Part shown: piece after piece, positions 1 through 7,756 of the stretch | Layout: each line of letters begins with the position of its first letter | Position numbering within the stretch: position 1 is the first letter of the stretch | Source of the DNA: Agrilactobacillus composti DSM 18527 = JCM 14202 | Lineage (GTDB): Bacteria; Bacillota; Bacilli; Lactobacillales; Lactobacillaceae | Assembly (NCBI RefSeq): GCF_001436375.1 | Contig: NZ_AZGA01000068.1 | Coordinates: 1 to 42,248 of the forward strand | Direction of reading: 5' to 3' | DNA length: 42,248 nt | Made by a program: the position numbers and the translations under genes | Notes under the pieces: generated by a model | The model's input: only the letters and a program-made list of their open reading frames with translations | The model's database searches: none | Told to the model about the DNA's origin: nothing

Positions 1-81
1 AAGCCATGGTAGCTTGAACTAAATTGAAACTTGTCTAACTTTTCTATTGCACTTCACGGGCTAACGATTTTTAAATAGGGC

Positions 82-666
82 TTATTTTAGATTAATAGTA
101 AAGGTTTGATCTTGCCGGGCTTGATTAATGACGGTGACGGGATTGTTGGTATTACGCAATTCGATCCCGGCTACAGTTTCCACGGTTTTACCGGGTTGTA
201 AGTCATTATCCGCTAAATCTTCCACCTCATTTTCAAACTTATCCTGCTGGGCCTCATCACTATAAAGGGCTTCAGCCGCGTCAAAGTCATCTTCTAAGGT
301 GTAACTGGCATTGCCATCATTTTGATGGAAAGCCAAGCGTTTCAAAATATCCTCTGGTTCAATATTTTGTTGGCTTTGATTGGTGATGGTATACCAAACA
401 ATCAGCCCGTCTTCATTGTCCTCATTATTGTGGGCCACTTGGGTCTTGGTGATTTTCAGCTTGGCCTCAGGCACCGTCAGCACCCCATCTTTAAAGTTGG
501 TGTCATTGGTAGCCGTGGCCGTACTGCTGGAGCTGACTTGTTGAGCCGTGCTGGTTTTAGAACTGCTGCTGCTTGAAGACTTAGGAGCAGTATTTTGGTT
601 ATTGCCACAGGCGCCAAGGGTTAAGGTCAGGGTGGTTAAGAGCGTGAGCCATAAGACTTTTTTCAT
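82..666 (-). CDS. Secreted lipoprotein with DUF5067-like domain
   Basis: A 194-residue lipoprotein, probably anchored to the outer face of the membrane. The N-terminus has a basic start, a hydrophobic stretch and a lipobox LGAC near residues 17-20, followed by a Ser/Thr/Gln-rich linker (about residues 25-52) typical of Gram-positive surface lipoproteins. The rest (from about residue 57) looks like the DUF5067/telomeric-repeat-factor-like fold common in lactobacilli: a beta-rich domain with the pattern of an extended strand, 'WYTITNQS', and a C-terminal strand. Function is unknown. The start is supported by GGAGG 8 bases upstream of the ATG; the same ribosome-binding context (GGAGGTTTTTCAATG) precedes the next gene on this strand. 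Lipoprotein call is firm, domain call is from memory. Confidence 0.8.
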   Translation of the reverse strand: MKKVLWLTLLTTLTLTLGACGNNQNTAPKSSSSSSSKTSTAQQVSSSSTATATNDTNFKDGVLTVPEAKLKITKTQVAHNNEDNEDGLIVWYTITNQSQQNIEPEDILKRLAFHQNDGNASYTLEDDFDAAEALYSDEAQQDKFENEVEDLADNDLQPGKTVETVAGIELRNTNNPVTVINQARQDQTFTINLK

Positions 667-748
667 TGAAAAACCTCCATTCTGATGACGCTTTCAGAGT
701 TGCTATCTCCATTGTACCAAGATGGGGTTTGTTGAAACAAGTCCAGTT

Positions 749-1360
749 CTAATAAAGCCGGTTGTAATATACCAAATGTTCGCTGGCACTGGTGGGGTCC
801 ACCAGGATTTTGGTGACACTGCAGTTTTCTGGTTCTAAAATTGTTAGGCCACTGGACTGGGTGGCATTGATGGCAAAACTGCGTACGGTAAAGCCATGGG
901 TCACGATCAATATTTTACCCGTTGGGTGGGCTTTGGCTACTGCCTTGGTAAAGGCTCGTACCCGGGCTTCAACTTGCTCAAAGGACTCCCCATGGGCAAT
1001 GGTGACATATTCTGGCCGGACATCATTGATAGTGTGGTCAAAGTATTCAGGGTAGCGTTGTTGTAAATCGGCGTTAACTTGGCCATCCCAATCCCCGTAA
1101 GAAATTTCTAACAAGCGGGGGTCAAAGGTCACGGGTAAGTGAGCGGTCTGGTTTAAAATTTCCGTGGTTTGTTTGGTACGGACTAAAGGCGAGCTATAAA
1201 TTTGCGTGAAGCCTCTTAAATCAAAGCCACGATGTAACTTTTCGGCCTGGGCTTTGCCTAAATCATTTAAATAAGTATTGGGCGTGTTGATCACCCCTTG
1301 TTTTAAACCTGCCAAATTGGCGTCAGTCTTGCCGTGCCGGACGATATAAAATTCAGTCAT
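749..1360 (-). CDS. Histidine phosphatase family protein (phosphoglycerate mutase-like)
   Basis: A 203-residue cytoplasmic phosphatase of the histidine phosphatase superfamily. The catalytic RHG motif is at residues 7-9 (FYIVRHGKTD), the conserved arginine context 'SSPLVRTKQT' follows at about residue 60, the acidic 'EISYGDWDG' and the second histidine 'VTHGFTVRSF' lie further on. This order matches GpmB/CobC-like phosphatases rather than the glycolytic mutase, whose length is about 230-250. An upstream in-frame start would give 232 residues, but the ATG at 1360 has a strong GGAGG 7 bases before it and the family begins right at this strand, so the shorter form is chosen. Substrate cannot be read from sequence. 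Confidence 0.88.
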   Translation of the reverse strand: MTEFYIVRHGKTDANLAGLKQGVINTPNTYLNDLGKAQAEKLHRGFDLRGFTQIYSSPLVRTKQTTEILNQTAHLPVTFDPRLLEISYGDWDGQVNADLQQRYPEYFDHTINDVRPEYVTIAHGESFEQVEARVRAFTKAVAKAHPTGKILIVTHGFTVRSFAINATQSSGLTILEPENCSVTKILVDPTSASEHLVYYNRLY

Positions 1361-1415
1361 TGAAAAACCTCCAGGAGATAGTATAGAATTTATTGTAGCA
1401 GATTTCTGAGAAGGG

Positions 1416-1444
1416 TTGACACATTGTTTATTTATTGTTAATAT
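1416..1444 (+). promoter_or_regulatory. Promoter of the serC-serA operon
   Basis: TTGACA at 1416-1421 and TAATAT at 1439-1444 are separated by exactly 17 bases. Transcription would start near 1451, giving an untranslated leader of about 245 bases before serC. Confidence 0.7.
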
Positions 1445-1450
1445 CAATTT

Positions 1451-1698
1451 AATAAATCTAAGGGGATTCTAATATGCTAAAAATTTATACGCGAAAACAA
1501 AATATTCAAATAGTATCCTCATGGTCTTCATCCTTGTGATGTAGGCCAATTTCGCGTGTCCTTGGCCTAGAGCAATGTGAGGCCAGGGGAGACAATTCCG
1601 AAATTTCCTGAAGCACTCACATCTATCTTGTGGGTGCTTTTTATTTTTAATTAGCTCAAAAAATTATTTTTCAACTTATTTGGAGGTTCATCACAAAC
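1451..1698 (+). promoter_or_regulatory. Structured 5' leader of serC with terminator and alternative stem
   Basis: The leader contains four nested pairing elements: 1462-1471 with 1511-1520 (9 of 10 pairs), a perfect 8-bp stem 1542-1549 with 1562-1569 (TAGGCCAA/TTGGCCTA), a weaker stem CAGGGGA/TTTCCTG at 1584-1610, and an intrinsic terminator (1611-1620 with 1630-1639, then a T-rich tract). The segment ATGTGAG at 1575-1581 is complementary to CTCACAT at 1616-1622, which would break the terminator's 5' arm. That is the layout of an attenuator or riboswitch. No T-box consensus (AGGGTGG...ACCGCG) is present, so it is not a serine T-box. The ligand or effector is unknown; serine-related sensing is inferred only from the genes downstream. 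Confidence 0.6.
1611..1646 (+). terminator. Intrinsic terminator in the serC leader
   Basis: AAGCACTCAC at 1611-1620 pairs with GTGGGTGCTT at 1630-1639 (ten pairs, one G-T) and is followed by TTTATTTTT. It lies about 50 bases before the serC start, so it acts as an attenuator and not as the end of a gene. Confidence 0.8.
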
Positions 1699-2784
1699 AT
1701 GACAATTTACAATTTTGCTGCCGGTCCCGCCGTGTTACCTAAACCCGTTTTAGAACAAGTTCAAAAGGAATTGCTGGATTACGATCATTCTGGCATGAGT
1801 ATTTTGGAAATTTCCCATCGCTCCCAACTATTTACTGATCTATATGCGGACACCAAAGCCCGGCTCAAACAGTTGATGAACCTAGGGGATGATTACGATG
1901 TCTTATTCCTACAAGGTGGGGCGACATTACAGTTTACCATGGTGCCTTTAAACATTGCCACCAAACATCACCGGGCCGCTTACATTGACAGTGGCCATTG
2001 GTCGGTGCGGGCCATTGAAGAAGCGGGCAAAGTCCCCGGGGTCCAAGCCGATATCGTGGCCACATCCAAGGCCAGCGGTTATACTGAAATTCCGCAATTC
2101 CCAGATGTGTTAAAAGATACCTATGATTACCTGCACATCACCACCAACAATACCATTGAAGGTACGGCTTACCAGCAATTGCCCCAAACCACCACCCCAT
2201 TAGTGGCGGATATGTCCTCCAATTTCTTAGGGCAGCAATATGACTTTACCAAGTTTGATTTAATCTACGCTGGGGCTCAAAAGAATTTAGCCCCAGCAGG
2301 ATTGACCATTGTGGTGTTGAAAAAGCAGTTGTTAACTGATCCCAACCATCCTAAAAATCTGCCAGCCATGTTGGATTACACCGCTTTAGCCAACAAGGAT
2401 TCGGCTTTAAATACCCCACCAGTTTTTCAAATTTATATGGCCAATCTGGTTTTACAGTGGCTGGAAACACAAGGCGGTGTAGCTGGCATTGCCCAGTTGA
2501 ATCAAAAAAAAGCGGCGTTGTTATATAACTTCTTGGACAGCTCTAAATTATTTAACAACCCCGTCAAGCCAGCCCAACGTTCCTTAATGAATGTGCCGTT
2601 CTTGACCCCCGATAAAGCCACCGATGCTAAAGTGATCCAAGCCGCTACGGCAGCCGGTTTCTTAAACCTCAAGGGTCACCGCTCCGTAGGTGGTCTGCGG
2701 GCCAGCATTTATAACGCCATGCCTTTTACCGGCGTTGAAAAACTAGTGAATTTCCTAATGGACTTTGAAGCCCAACACCAATAA
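1699..2784 (+). CDS. serC: Phosphoserine aminotransferase
   Basis: Class V, PLP-dependent aminotransferase (361 residues, the usual length) that converts 3-phosphohydroxypyruvate and glutamate to phosphoserine, the second step of serine synthesis. The family N-terminus 'NFAAGPAVLP', the phosphate-binding 'LQGGATLQF' and 'HRSVGGLRASIYNAMP' near the C-terminus are clear, and the PLP lysine sits in 'IYAGAQKNLAPAG' near residue 197. GGAGG lies 13 bases upstream of the ATG. It is the first gene of an operon with serA; its stop (2782-2784) is 22 bases before the serA start. A long structured leader with an attenuator precedes it. Confidence 0.95.
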   Translation: MTIYNFAAGPAVLPKPVLEQVQKELLDYDHSGMSILEISHRSQLFTDLYADTKARLKQLMNLGDDYDVLFLQGGATLQFTMVPLNIATKHHRAAYIDSGHWSVRAIEEAGKVPGVQADIVATSKASGYTEIPQFPDVLKDTYDYLHITTNNTIEGTAYQQLPQTTTPLVADMSSNFLGQQYDFTKFDLIYAGAQKNLAPAGLTIVVLKKQLLTDPNHPKNLPAMLDYTALANKDSALNTPPVFQIYMANLVLQWLETQGGVAGIAQLNQKKAALLYNFLDSSKLFNNPVKPAQRSLMNVPFLTPDKATDAKVIQAATAAGFLNLKGHRSVGGLRASIYNAMPFTGVEKLVNFLMDFEAQHQ

Positions 2785-2806
2785 AATCATAGAGGAGAAT
2801 TTGAAT

Positions 2807-3979
2807 ATGTATAATATTAAAACATTTAATGCCATTGCCCCCCAAGGATTAGCTGAATTTAGCGATGATTATCTCATTAATGAAAGTGCTGACCCCGATG
2901 CTTATTTAATTCGCAGTGTGGATTTACATGAGCATGTTTTCCCAGAAAATTTAAAAGCCATCGCCCGTTGTGGCGCTGGTTTTAACAATATTCCTTTAGA
3001 TAAAGCGTTGGAAAATGGCACCGTAGCCTTCAATACACCTGGTGGCAACGCCAATGCCGTCAAAGAATTGATCATTGCCAACATGATCATTTGTAACCGC
3101 AACATTATTGACGCCGCCAACTGGGCAGCAAAAGCTGCCAGCGGCGCAGATATCACCCTGCGGACAGAAAAAGAAAAAACCGCCTTTAATGGGGTGGAAT
3201 TAATGGGCAAACGCTTGACCGTTATCGGTTTAGGCCACGTGGGATCTTTGGTAGCCAACGCTGGGTTAGATTTAGGCATGCGGGTCACTGGCTACGATCC
3301 TTATTTAAGCGCTGATGCCGCTTGGCACATCTCTGACAAAGTCAAACGGGCTCGCACCTTAGAAGATGCCATCGCCAAAGCCGACTTTGTCACGGTCCAT
3401 GTGCCGAAGAACGAAGAAACCATTGGCTTGATCAATGCGGATGTCATCCAAGCCATGAAACCCAAAGCCGTCTTATTAAACTTCTCCCGCTTAGGTATTG
3501 TGGATAACGCTGCTGCCGTGCAATTTTTGCAAAAGGGGACTTTGCGCAAATACATCACTGACTTTAGTTCTGATGAACTCATTGGCCAAGATAATGTGAT
3601 CTTGATGCCCCATATTGGCGGGTCAACCGTTGAAGCCGAAATCAATTGTGCCAGAATTGCCGCCCAAGAAGTCCAGACTTTCTTAGAAACCGGCAATATT
3701 GAAAACTCAGTGAATATGCCCAACATTATTTCACCTTTCCAAAGCCAATATCGGTTCACCTTGATTCATAAAAATGTGCCCAACATGTTAGGGCAAATCT
3801 CTACCATTATTGCCGGCGAAGGGGTCAATATTGAAAACCTGGCTAACCGGGCCAAAGATGGCTTTGCCTATACCATGGTAGATGCCAATGATATGAGTCA
3901 AGATCAGCAATATTACTTGTTAGACAAACTCAAGCAGATCCCAACCGTTACCCGGGTCCGTTTGATCAAAGCGTCTTAA
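2807..3979 (+). CDS. serA: D-3-phosphoglycerate dehydrogenase, short form with ACT domain
   Basis: A 390-residue NAD-dependent dehydrogenase oxidising 3-phosphoglycerate to 3-phosphohydroxypyruvate, the first step of serine synthesis. The substrate-binding half carries 'CGAGFNNI' and 'NTPGGNANAVKE'; the Rossmann motif GLGHVG is at about 141-146; the catalytic set is R228 (NFSRLG), E257 and H269 (MPHIGG). Residues about 318-390 form a C-terminal ACT domain, normally the serine feedback site. The E-to-H spacing (12) is shorter than in the E. coli enzyme (23 in my recollection). The ATG at 2807 has GAGGAG 9 bases upstream; an in-frame ATG at 2765 overlaps serC and has no site. It follows serC and precedes a GNAT gene by 15 bases. 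Confidence 0.94.
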   Translation: MYNIKTFNAIAPQGLAEFSDDYLINESADPDAYLIRSVDLHEHVFPENLKAIARCGAGFNNIPLDKALENGTVAFNTPGGNANAVKELIIANMIICNRNIIDAANWAAKAASGADITLRTEKEKTAFNGVELMGKRLTVIGLGHVGSLVANAGLDLGMRVTGYDPYLSADAAWHISDKVKRARTLEDAIAKADFVTVHVPKNEETIGLINADVIQAMKPKAVLLNFSRLGIVDNAAAVQFLQKGTLRKYITDFSSDELIGQDNVILMPHIGGSTVEAEINCARIAAQEVQTFLETGNIENSVNMPNIISPFQSQYRFTLIHKNVPNMLGQISTIIAGEGVNIENLANRAKDGFAYTMVDANDMSQDQQYYLLDKLKQIPTVTRVRLIKAS

Positions 3980-3994
3980 GAAGGGATTGATTTG

Positions 3995-4435
3995 ATGGAT
4001 TTATTCTTTGGCCACTTACCCTGGGAAAAAGCCGCCAGCATGTATGTACGCATGCAAGTGTTCGTGTTAGAACGGGGTATCGCAATTGCTGACGAGTTTG
4101 AAGACGACCAATTTCCCAATGCTGAATATGTGGTGATTTTTGATGGCAAAGAACCTGTGGCCACCAGTCGCCTGTTCTTCACCGAAGAATTCGCCCGCTT
4201 CACTCGCATCTGTGTGGTGAAGACTCAGCGCCAGGCCCACTTAGGGTCCCAATTACTACGCCAAATGGAACAAGCCAGTATTGCTGCTGAGAAGTACCAT
4301 GTTCTGATCCACGCCGAACACAGCGCCATTGGGTTCTATCAAAGAAATGGTTACAAAATCAGTTCGAAACCTTATCTCGAAGATGGGGTCGAGTGTGTGG
4401 ACATGACCAAAACACTCGACCCCAGCCCAACCTAA
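3995..4435 (+). CDS. GNAT family N-acetyltransferase (YjcF/ElaA-like)
   Basis: A 146-residue acetyl-CoA-dependent acetyltransferase. The opening 'MYVRMQVFVLERGIA' and 'ADEFEDDQF' resemble the YjcF/ElaA group, followed by 'ATSRLFFT', the acetyl-CoA loop 'KTQRQAHLGSQLL' and 'AIGFYQRNGYK' typical of the last GNAT strands. Substrate unknown. The ATG at 3995 is preferred over a TTG at 3992 because AAGGGA is 8 bases upstream. It is the third gene of the serine operon (15 bases after serA), which hints at a role near serine metabolism, but that is inference. The last codons contain a perfect 13-bp inverted repeat (separate entry). Confidence 0.85.
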   Translation: MDLFFGHLPWEKAASMYVRMQVFVLERGIAIADEFEDDQFPNAEYVVIFDGKEPVATSRLFFTEEFARFTRICVVKTQRQAHLGSQLLRQMEQASIAAEKYHVLIHAEHSAIGFYQRNGYKISSKPYLEDGVECVDMTKTLDPSPT

Positions 4436-4451
4436 ATATTAGGCTGGCTTA
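4384..4451 (+). terminator. Two consecutive hairpins ending the serine operon
   Basis: The first hairpin is a perfect 13-bp stem, 4384-4396 with 4412-4424 (TGGGGTCGAGTGT and its complement), lying inside the last GNAT codons and not followed by U residues. The second, about 4424-4450, has a CCTAA/TTAGG core and is followed by an A/T-rich tract ending in ATATTTTTAT. The second may be the real terminator; the first looks like an mRNA 3' stabiliser. Confidence 0.5.
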
Positions 4452-4598
4452 ATAAATAAAATATTTTTATGGCGCCGTGACTGTGGTTGCGGCGTTATTG
4501 CTGAAAATAAATGTTCACTTTTTCACGAGAAGTGTTAGGCTTATCATGAAAATAGGAAGCGAGATTTGGCTGGTGGAAGCTTTAAACCAAAATAATGT

Positions 4599-4612
4599 TT
4601 AGGTTGACCTAA
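4599..4612. promoter_or_regulatory. DtxR/MntR-like operator of the VIT genes
   Basis: TTAGGTTGACCTAA: perfect 6-bp arms around a 2-base centre, 12 of 14 positions matching the DtxR/IdeR-type consensus TTAGGTTAGCCTAA. It covers the -35 hexamer (4604-4609), so a bound regulator would block transcription. Related boxes precede mntH (17106) and glnA (20798). Confidence 0.6.
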
Positions 4613-4632
4613 TAATCGTTAGCGACTATAAT
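4604..4632 (+). promoter_or_regulatory. Promoter of the VIT gene pair
   Basis: TTGACC at 4604-4609, 17 bases, TATAAT at 4627-4632. The only good promoter in the interval; its -35 lies inside the palindromic operator. Confidence 0.75.
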
Positions 4633-4680
4633 GGTTTGTGGAGGTAGATTGTAATAATTCTAAACTAAGTAGGCGATACT

Positions 4681-5391
4681 ATGGAGAAAGTAAAAGCTTC
4701 AAAATTGATCCGACACAAAAAATCCTCATTAGCCGAAAAAATTAATGTCCTACGGGCCTCCGTGATGGGGGCCAATGATGGGATTCTTTCCATTGCCGGG
4801 ATCGTTATTGGGGTTGCCGGGGCCACAAGTAATAGTTATGCCATCTTCTTAGCCGGGATTGCCGGGATGTTAGCCGGGACGGTCTCTATGGCCATGGGGG
4901 AATATGTTTCCGTGAATTCACAACGGGATATGGAACGTCGGGCCGTGCAAGAAGAACTTGAACTATTGGATGATCATTATGATGACGAAGTTGACTTTGT
5001 AACTAAAAAATACTTAAAAACTGGGTTAAAACCTGAATTAGCCAAAAAAGCCGTTGAAGAAATGATGACCAAAGATGCCTTGGAAACTGTGGTTAGAGAA
5101 CGCTTCGGCTTTGATCCCAAGGAACACACCAGTGCTGTGGCCGCAGCCATTGCATCCATGATTTCTTTTCCAACTGGGTCTATTTTACCTTTGGTGGCCA
5201 TCACCTTGATGCCCCGGGGGATTCGCGTCATTGCCACGGTGATTGCAGTGATTGTCGCTTTGTCCTTAACCGGTTATGCTGCTGCTGTGTTAGGCAATGC
5301 CAATCGGGTCAAAGCAGTGATTCGTAACGTGATCTCCGGTTCTTTAACCATGTTGATTACGTACTTCATCGGCAGTTTGTTTGCCAGATAA
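4681..5391 (+). CDS. VIT1/CCC1 family metal transporter, copy 1
   Basis: A 236-residue integral membrane protein of the VIT1/CCC1 family, which moves Fe2+ or Mn2+ out of the cytosol. Signature stretches are 'ANDGILSIAGIVIGV' in the first membrane segment, 'MAMGEYVSVNSQRD' at the end of the second, a cytoplasmic acidic/helical metal-binding region (about residues 85-145, rich in E and D) and three C-terminal membrane segments. Five membrane segments in all, as expected. It starts an operon with a second VIT gene 15 bases downstream. The promoter carries a DtxR/MntR-like box, which agrees with a metal role. Whether iron or manganese is moved cannot be read off. Confidence 0.9.
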   Translation: MEKVKASKLIRHKKSSLAEKINVLRASVMGANDGILSIAGIVIGVAGATSNSYAIFLAGIAGMLAGTVSMAMGEYVSVNSQRDMERRAVQEELELLDDHYDDEVDFVTKKYLKTGLKPELAKKAVEEMMTKDALETVVRERFGFDPKEHTSAVAAAIASMISFPTGSILPLVAITLMPRGIRVIATVIAVIVALSLTGYAAAVLGNANRVKAVIRNVISGSLTMLITYFIGSLFAR

Positions 5392-5406
5392 GGGGAGGAG
5401 CTTACC

Positions 5407-6105
5407 ATGATTAATGCAAAATCAACGCGCAAAAAATCAGATATGACCATTCAAGAGCGCTCTAATACCCTAAGAGCTGGCGTTTTAGGATCCAACGATG
5501 GTATCTTAACCGTTGTTGGGGTTTTGTTCTCAGTGGCCGTTGCCACGACCAATGCTTTTACGATTTTCATTGCGGGGTTAGCTGACTTATTAGCCTGTGC
5601 CTTTTCCATGGCCGCTGGTGAGTATGCCTCTGTCAGTTCCCAAAAGGATACCGAAAAAGCGGTGGTTGCTAAAGAACAAGCCCTATTAAAAACCAATTTC
5701 CAAGCTGAAGTCGATGCGGTCGTTGCTTATTATGTTAATAAGGGCGTTTCCCATCATACGTCAGAGGCGATTGCGGCGGATTTAATGGCTAAAAAACCGT
5801 TAGCTACAGTGGTGCAAGTCAAGTATGATTTAGCCTTGAATCATTACATGAATCCTTGGGCAGCTGCTTTTTCTTCCATGTTTTCCGCAGCCAGTGGGGG
5901 TATTTTTCCACTAGCCGCCATGACGCTTTTACCTGAGGCCTTTAAGTGGCCGGGCACGATTTTAGCAGTGACTTTCTCAGTGGCACTAACAGGATTTTTG
6001 AGTGCGAAAGTTGGCCATGGTTTTCCTAAACGGGCTATCATTCGTAACGTCATTGTGGGGATCATTACCATGATCATTCACTATTATGTGGGGTTAGCAC
6101 TTTAA
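5407..6105 (+). CDS. VIT1/CCC1 family metal transporter, copy 2
   Basis: A 232-residue paralogue of the preceding gene, with the same order: 'LGSNDGILTVVGV' in membrane segment 1, 'SMAAGEYASVSSQKD' at the end of segment 2, a charged cytoplasmic helical region (about 80-140) and three further membrane segments. It is well diverged from copy 1, so the pair is an old duplication and may form a heteromer; VIT proteins work as dimers. GGGGAGGAG precedes the ATG. It is the last gene of the operon and is followed by a strong terminator at 6128-6183. Confidence 0.9.
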   Translation: MINAKSTRKKSDMTIQERSNTLRAGVLGSNDGILTVVGVLFSVAVATTNAFTIFIAGLADLLACAFSMAAGEYASVSSQKDTEKAVVAKEQALLKTNFQAEVDAVVAYYVNKGVSHHTSEAIAADLMAKKPLATVVQVKYDLALNHYMNPWAAAFSSMFSAASGGIFPLAAMTLLPEAFKWPGTILAVTFSVALTGFLSAKVGHGFPKRAIIRNVIVGIITMIIHYYVGLAL

Positions 6106-6127
6106 AAATCAGCAATTTTCGCAAATG

Positions 6128-6183
6128 AAAAAGCAATAACGTTTAGACACGACGACCATCGTTTCCAAACGTTATTGCTTTTT
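6128..6183. terminator. Bidirectional terminator between the VIT genes and the 6201-6707 gene
   Basis: A perfect 17-bp inverted repeat (6128-6144 with 6167-6183; core AGCAATAACGTTT) with A and T tracts at the two outer ends, so it can stop transcription from both strands. The 22-base loop contains a further ACGA/TCGT pairing. Confidence 0.9.
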
Positions 6184-6200
6184 TGTGCTGGTACGAATGT

Positions 6201-6707
6201 TTAAGCCTGAACAGAAACTTCAGCGGTAGTGTTCAGATCATCAAATAATTTGTTAAAGGACTTTAAAGCTTTAGGCAAGTCGGTTAAGCCATGAAATTGG
6301 CGGGTAATATCAATAGAGTTGCTCAAACTTAAATTGAAACTGGCCAATAAGCGCTGGAAGCGTTTGGTCCGCACCATATTTGACGCAAACATATCATAAT
6401 CTTCATAACGCAGATTATTCCGAAATTCCCGGCGTTTAGCCAAGGGTTCAATAATATCATTGGTAAATATCAACGACCCCAGATCTGTCAGCACATAGCT
6501 GGCATCAATTGGTTTTTGGTACAAGAACAAAGTAACCGGTAAGTCATTGATGAGGCGGTTAATTTGCAGGCCATAGTAGCCACTGACGTCCAGTTCTTGC
6601 AGACGACTGTCCTCATGCCACAAGATTGTATTTGTATACTTTGGAAATACTGCAGATAATGCCTTAGAGATTGCCAGGTAATCTGTCGAAACAGGTTTAT
6701 CAATCAC
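6201..6707 (-). CDS. Hypothetical protein, 168 residues
   Basis: I do not recognise this family with confidence. It is a soluble protein with no signal peptide or membrane segment. The middle reads 'DLPVTLFLYQ...YVLTDLGSLIF' (strand-turn-strand with a conserved-looking TDLG), followed by a basic helical half with 'RTKRFQRLLASFNLSLSNSIDITRQF'. The layout reminds me of DUF1828-type domains of phage-linked proteins, but that is weak. The start is GTG at 6707 with AAGGGC about 10 bases upstream. It is monocistronic, between a bidirectional terminator and the divergent nnrE gene. Confidence 0.65.
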   Translation of the reverse strand: MIDKPVSTDYLAISKALSAVFPKYTNTILWHEDSRLQELDVSGYYGLQINRLINDLPVTLFLYQKPIDASYVLTDLGSLIFTNDIIEPLAKRREFRNNLRYEDYDMFASNMVRTKRFQRLLASFNLSLSNSIDITRQFHGLTDLPKALKSFNKLFDDLNTTAEVSVQA

Positions 6708-6868
6708 TATAATCAGCCCTTCCTAGATAGCCTAATCGTTTTCAAGATATCCGACTGGACTCTAATACCTATTATAGTCCCTATTTTAGGTGATTGTTAA
6801 GAAACTCTCAGACAATTATCATTTTCAAATCAGGTTGGGTGGGCTAAAATGAACTTGAGGTGAATGAA

Positions 6869-7495
6869 ATGAACGAAAAAATATTAACCGCGGCCCAAAT
6901 GGCGGCCTGTGATCAACATACCATTGAGGTGATTGGGATACCATCCCTGGTATTGATGGAGCGGGCAGCTTTAAAAACTGCCGAAGTGATTCAAGAACAC
7001 GCTGATGGCCACAAAATATTAGTGGTCTGTGGCACCGGGAATAATGGTGGCGACGGCTTGGCCGTGACCCGTTTATTGTATTTGGCCGGCTATGACGTCA
7101 CTGCCGTCTTATTGGGCGATCCTGACAAGGCCTCTGCTCAAACTAAAACCCAATTAAAAATTGTGAACTATTACGAAATTCCGGTGTTTGATAAGTTACC
7201 TAATTTGGCCGAGTTTACCATGATTGTCGATGCTATTTTTGGCATCGGCTTATCCCGGCCCATCACTGGCGAATTGGCCCAAGTTATTACCCAACTCAAT
7301 GATGCCCAAGCTGAAAAGTTTGCCGTGGATATGCCCAGTGGCATTCATGCGGATACCGGCGACATTTTAGGGGTAGCCTTTAAAGCCGATATCACGGTGA
7401 CCATGGCCTACAAGAAAGTCGGCCAAACTGAAAATGACGGCATTACCTATGCTGGCGAAGTATTACCGGTGGATATTGGGGTTTATCAAGAATAA
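6869..7495 (+). CDS. nnrE: NAD(P)H-hydrate epimerase
   Basis: A 208-residue stand-alone YjeF_N enzyme that interconverts the R and S forms of hydrated NAD(P)H so that the partner dehydratase can repair them. Family marks are 'LTAAQMAACDQ', 'VLMERAA', the nucleotide loop 'VCGTGNNGGDGLAVTRLL', 'VDAIFGIGLSRPITG' and 'AVDMPSGIHADTG' carrying the catalytic aspartate. The C-terminal ADP-dependent dehydratase domain found in fused versions is absent, so NnrD should be encoded elsewhere. An in-frame GTG at 6860 is possible, but ATG 6869 has GAGGTGA just upstream. A terminator follows at 7511-7550. Confidence 0.92.
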   Translation: MNEKILTAAQMAACDQHTIEVIGIPSLVLMERAALKTAEVIQEHADGHKILVVCGTGNNGGDGLAVTRLLYLAGYDVTAVLLGDPDKASAQTKTQLKIVNYYEIPVFDKLPNLAEFTMIVDAIFGIGLSRPITGELAQVITQLNDAQAEKFAVDMPSGIHADTGDILGVAFKADITVTMAYKKVGQTENDGITYAGEVLPVDIGVYQE

Positions 7496-7510
7496 GTAGG
7501 ATTTACATGG

Positions 7511-7550
7511 AAGTGTTTGTGCCAGTTGTTGGCATGAATGCTTTTTTTTT
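7511..7550 (+). terminator. Terminator of nnrE
   Basis: A 14-pair stem with several G-T pairs (7511-7524 with about 7529-7542, core TGCCA/TGGCA) followed by a run of T from 7542. Confidence 0.7.
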
Positions 7551-7641
7551 GGCTCAAAATTGAAAAATAGAGCTAGTTATTTAATCCAACATAGCGTTTA
7601 GGATTTTGGGTTACTTTGAAAGCCTATTAGTTCAAGCATTG

Positions 7642-7712
7642 TTGGCGATTTCACAAGTGCTGTTTATAAAAACTTATGATTATTATAAATAATTGCGGCA
7701 ATTCTTTATGAT
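7642..7712 (+). promoter_or_regulatory. Candidate promoter and repeats ahead of the pilus operon
   Basis: TTGGCG (7642-7647), 17 bases, TATAAA (7665-7670) is the best promoter in the 261-base gap. Downstream lie two direct repeats TTATGAT (7674-7680 and 7706-7712, 32 bases apart) and a small palindrome AATTGC-G-GCAATT (7691-7703). These could bind the convergent Mga-like regulator; that is inference. Confidence 0.4.
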
Positions 7713-7756
7713 GGATTTGTAGGATAAAGCTAGTTTTTGAGAAGGGAGGACTAATT

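Larger units (their letters stand above)
4436..4680. other. Gene-free interval before the VIT genes
   Basis: About 245 bases without a coding region. The left end holds the serine-operon hairpin; the right end holds the operator and promoter of the VIT pair. Between them I see only short imperfect stems (for example GCGCCG/CGGCGT near 4470-4494) and nothing I can name. Confidence 0.6.

Noticed and set aside
1541-1640. Serine T-box in the serC leader
   Set aside because: No AGGGTGG/ACCGCG element, AGTA bulge or specifier loop can be found.
3301-3759. 152-codon frame antisense to serA
   Set aside because: No ribosome site, and it mirrors the codon pattern of serA.
4438-4451. Additional TTAGG box near the end of the serine operon
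   Set aside because: TTAGGCTGGCTTAA is part of the terminator hairpin and matches the box poorly.
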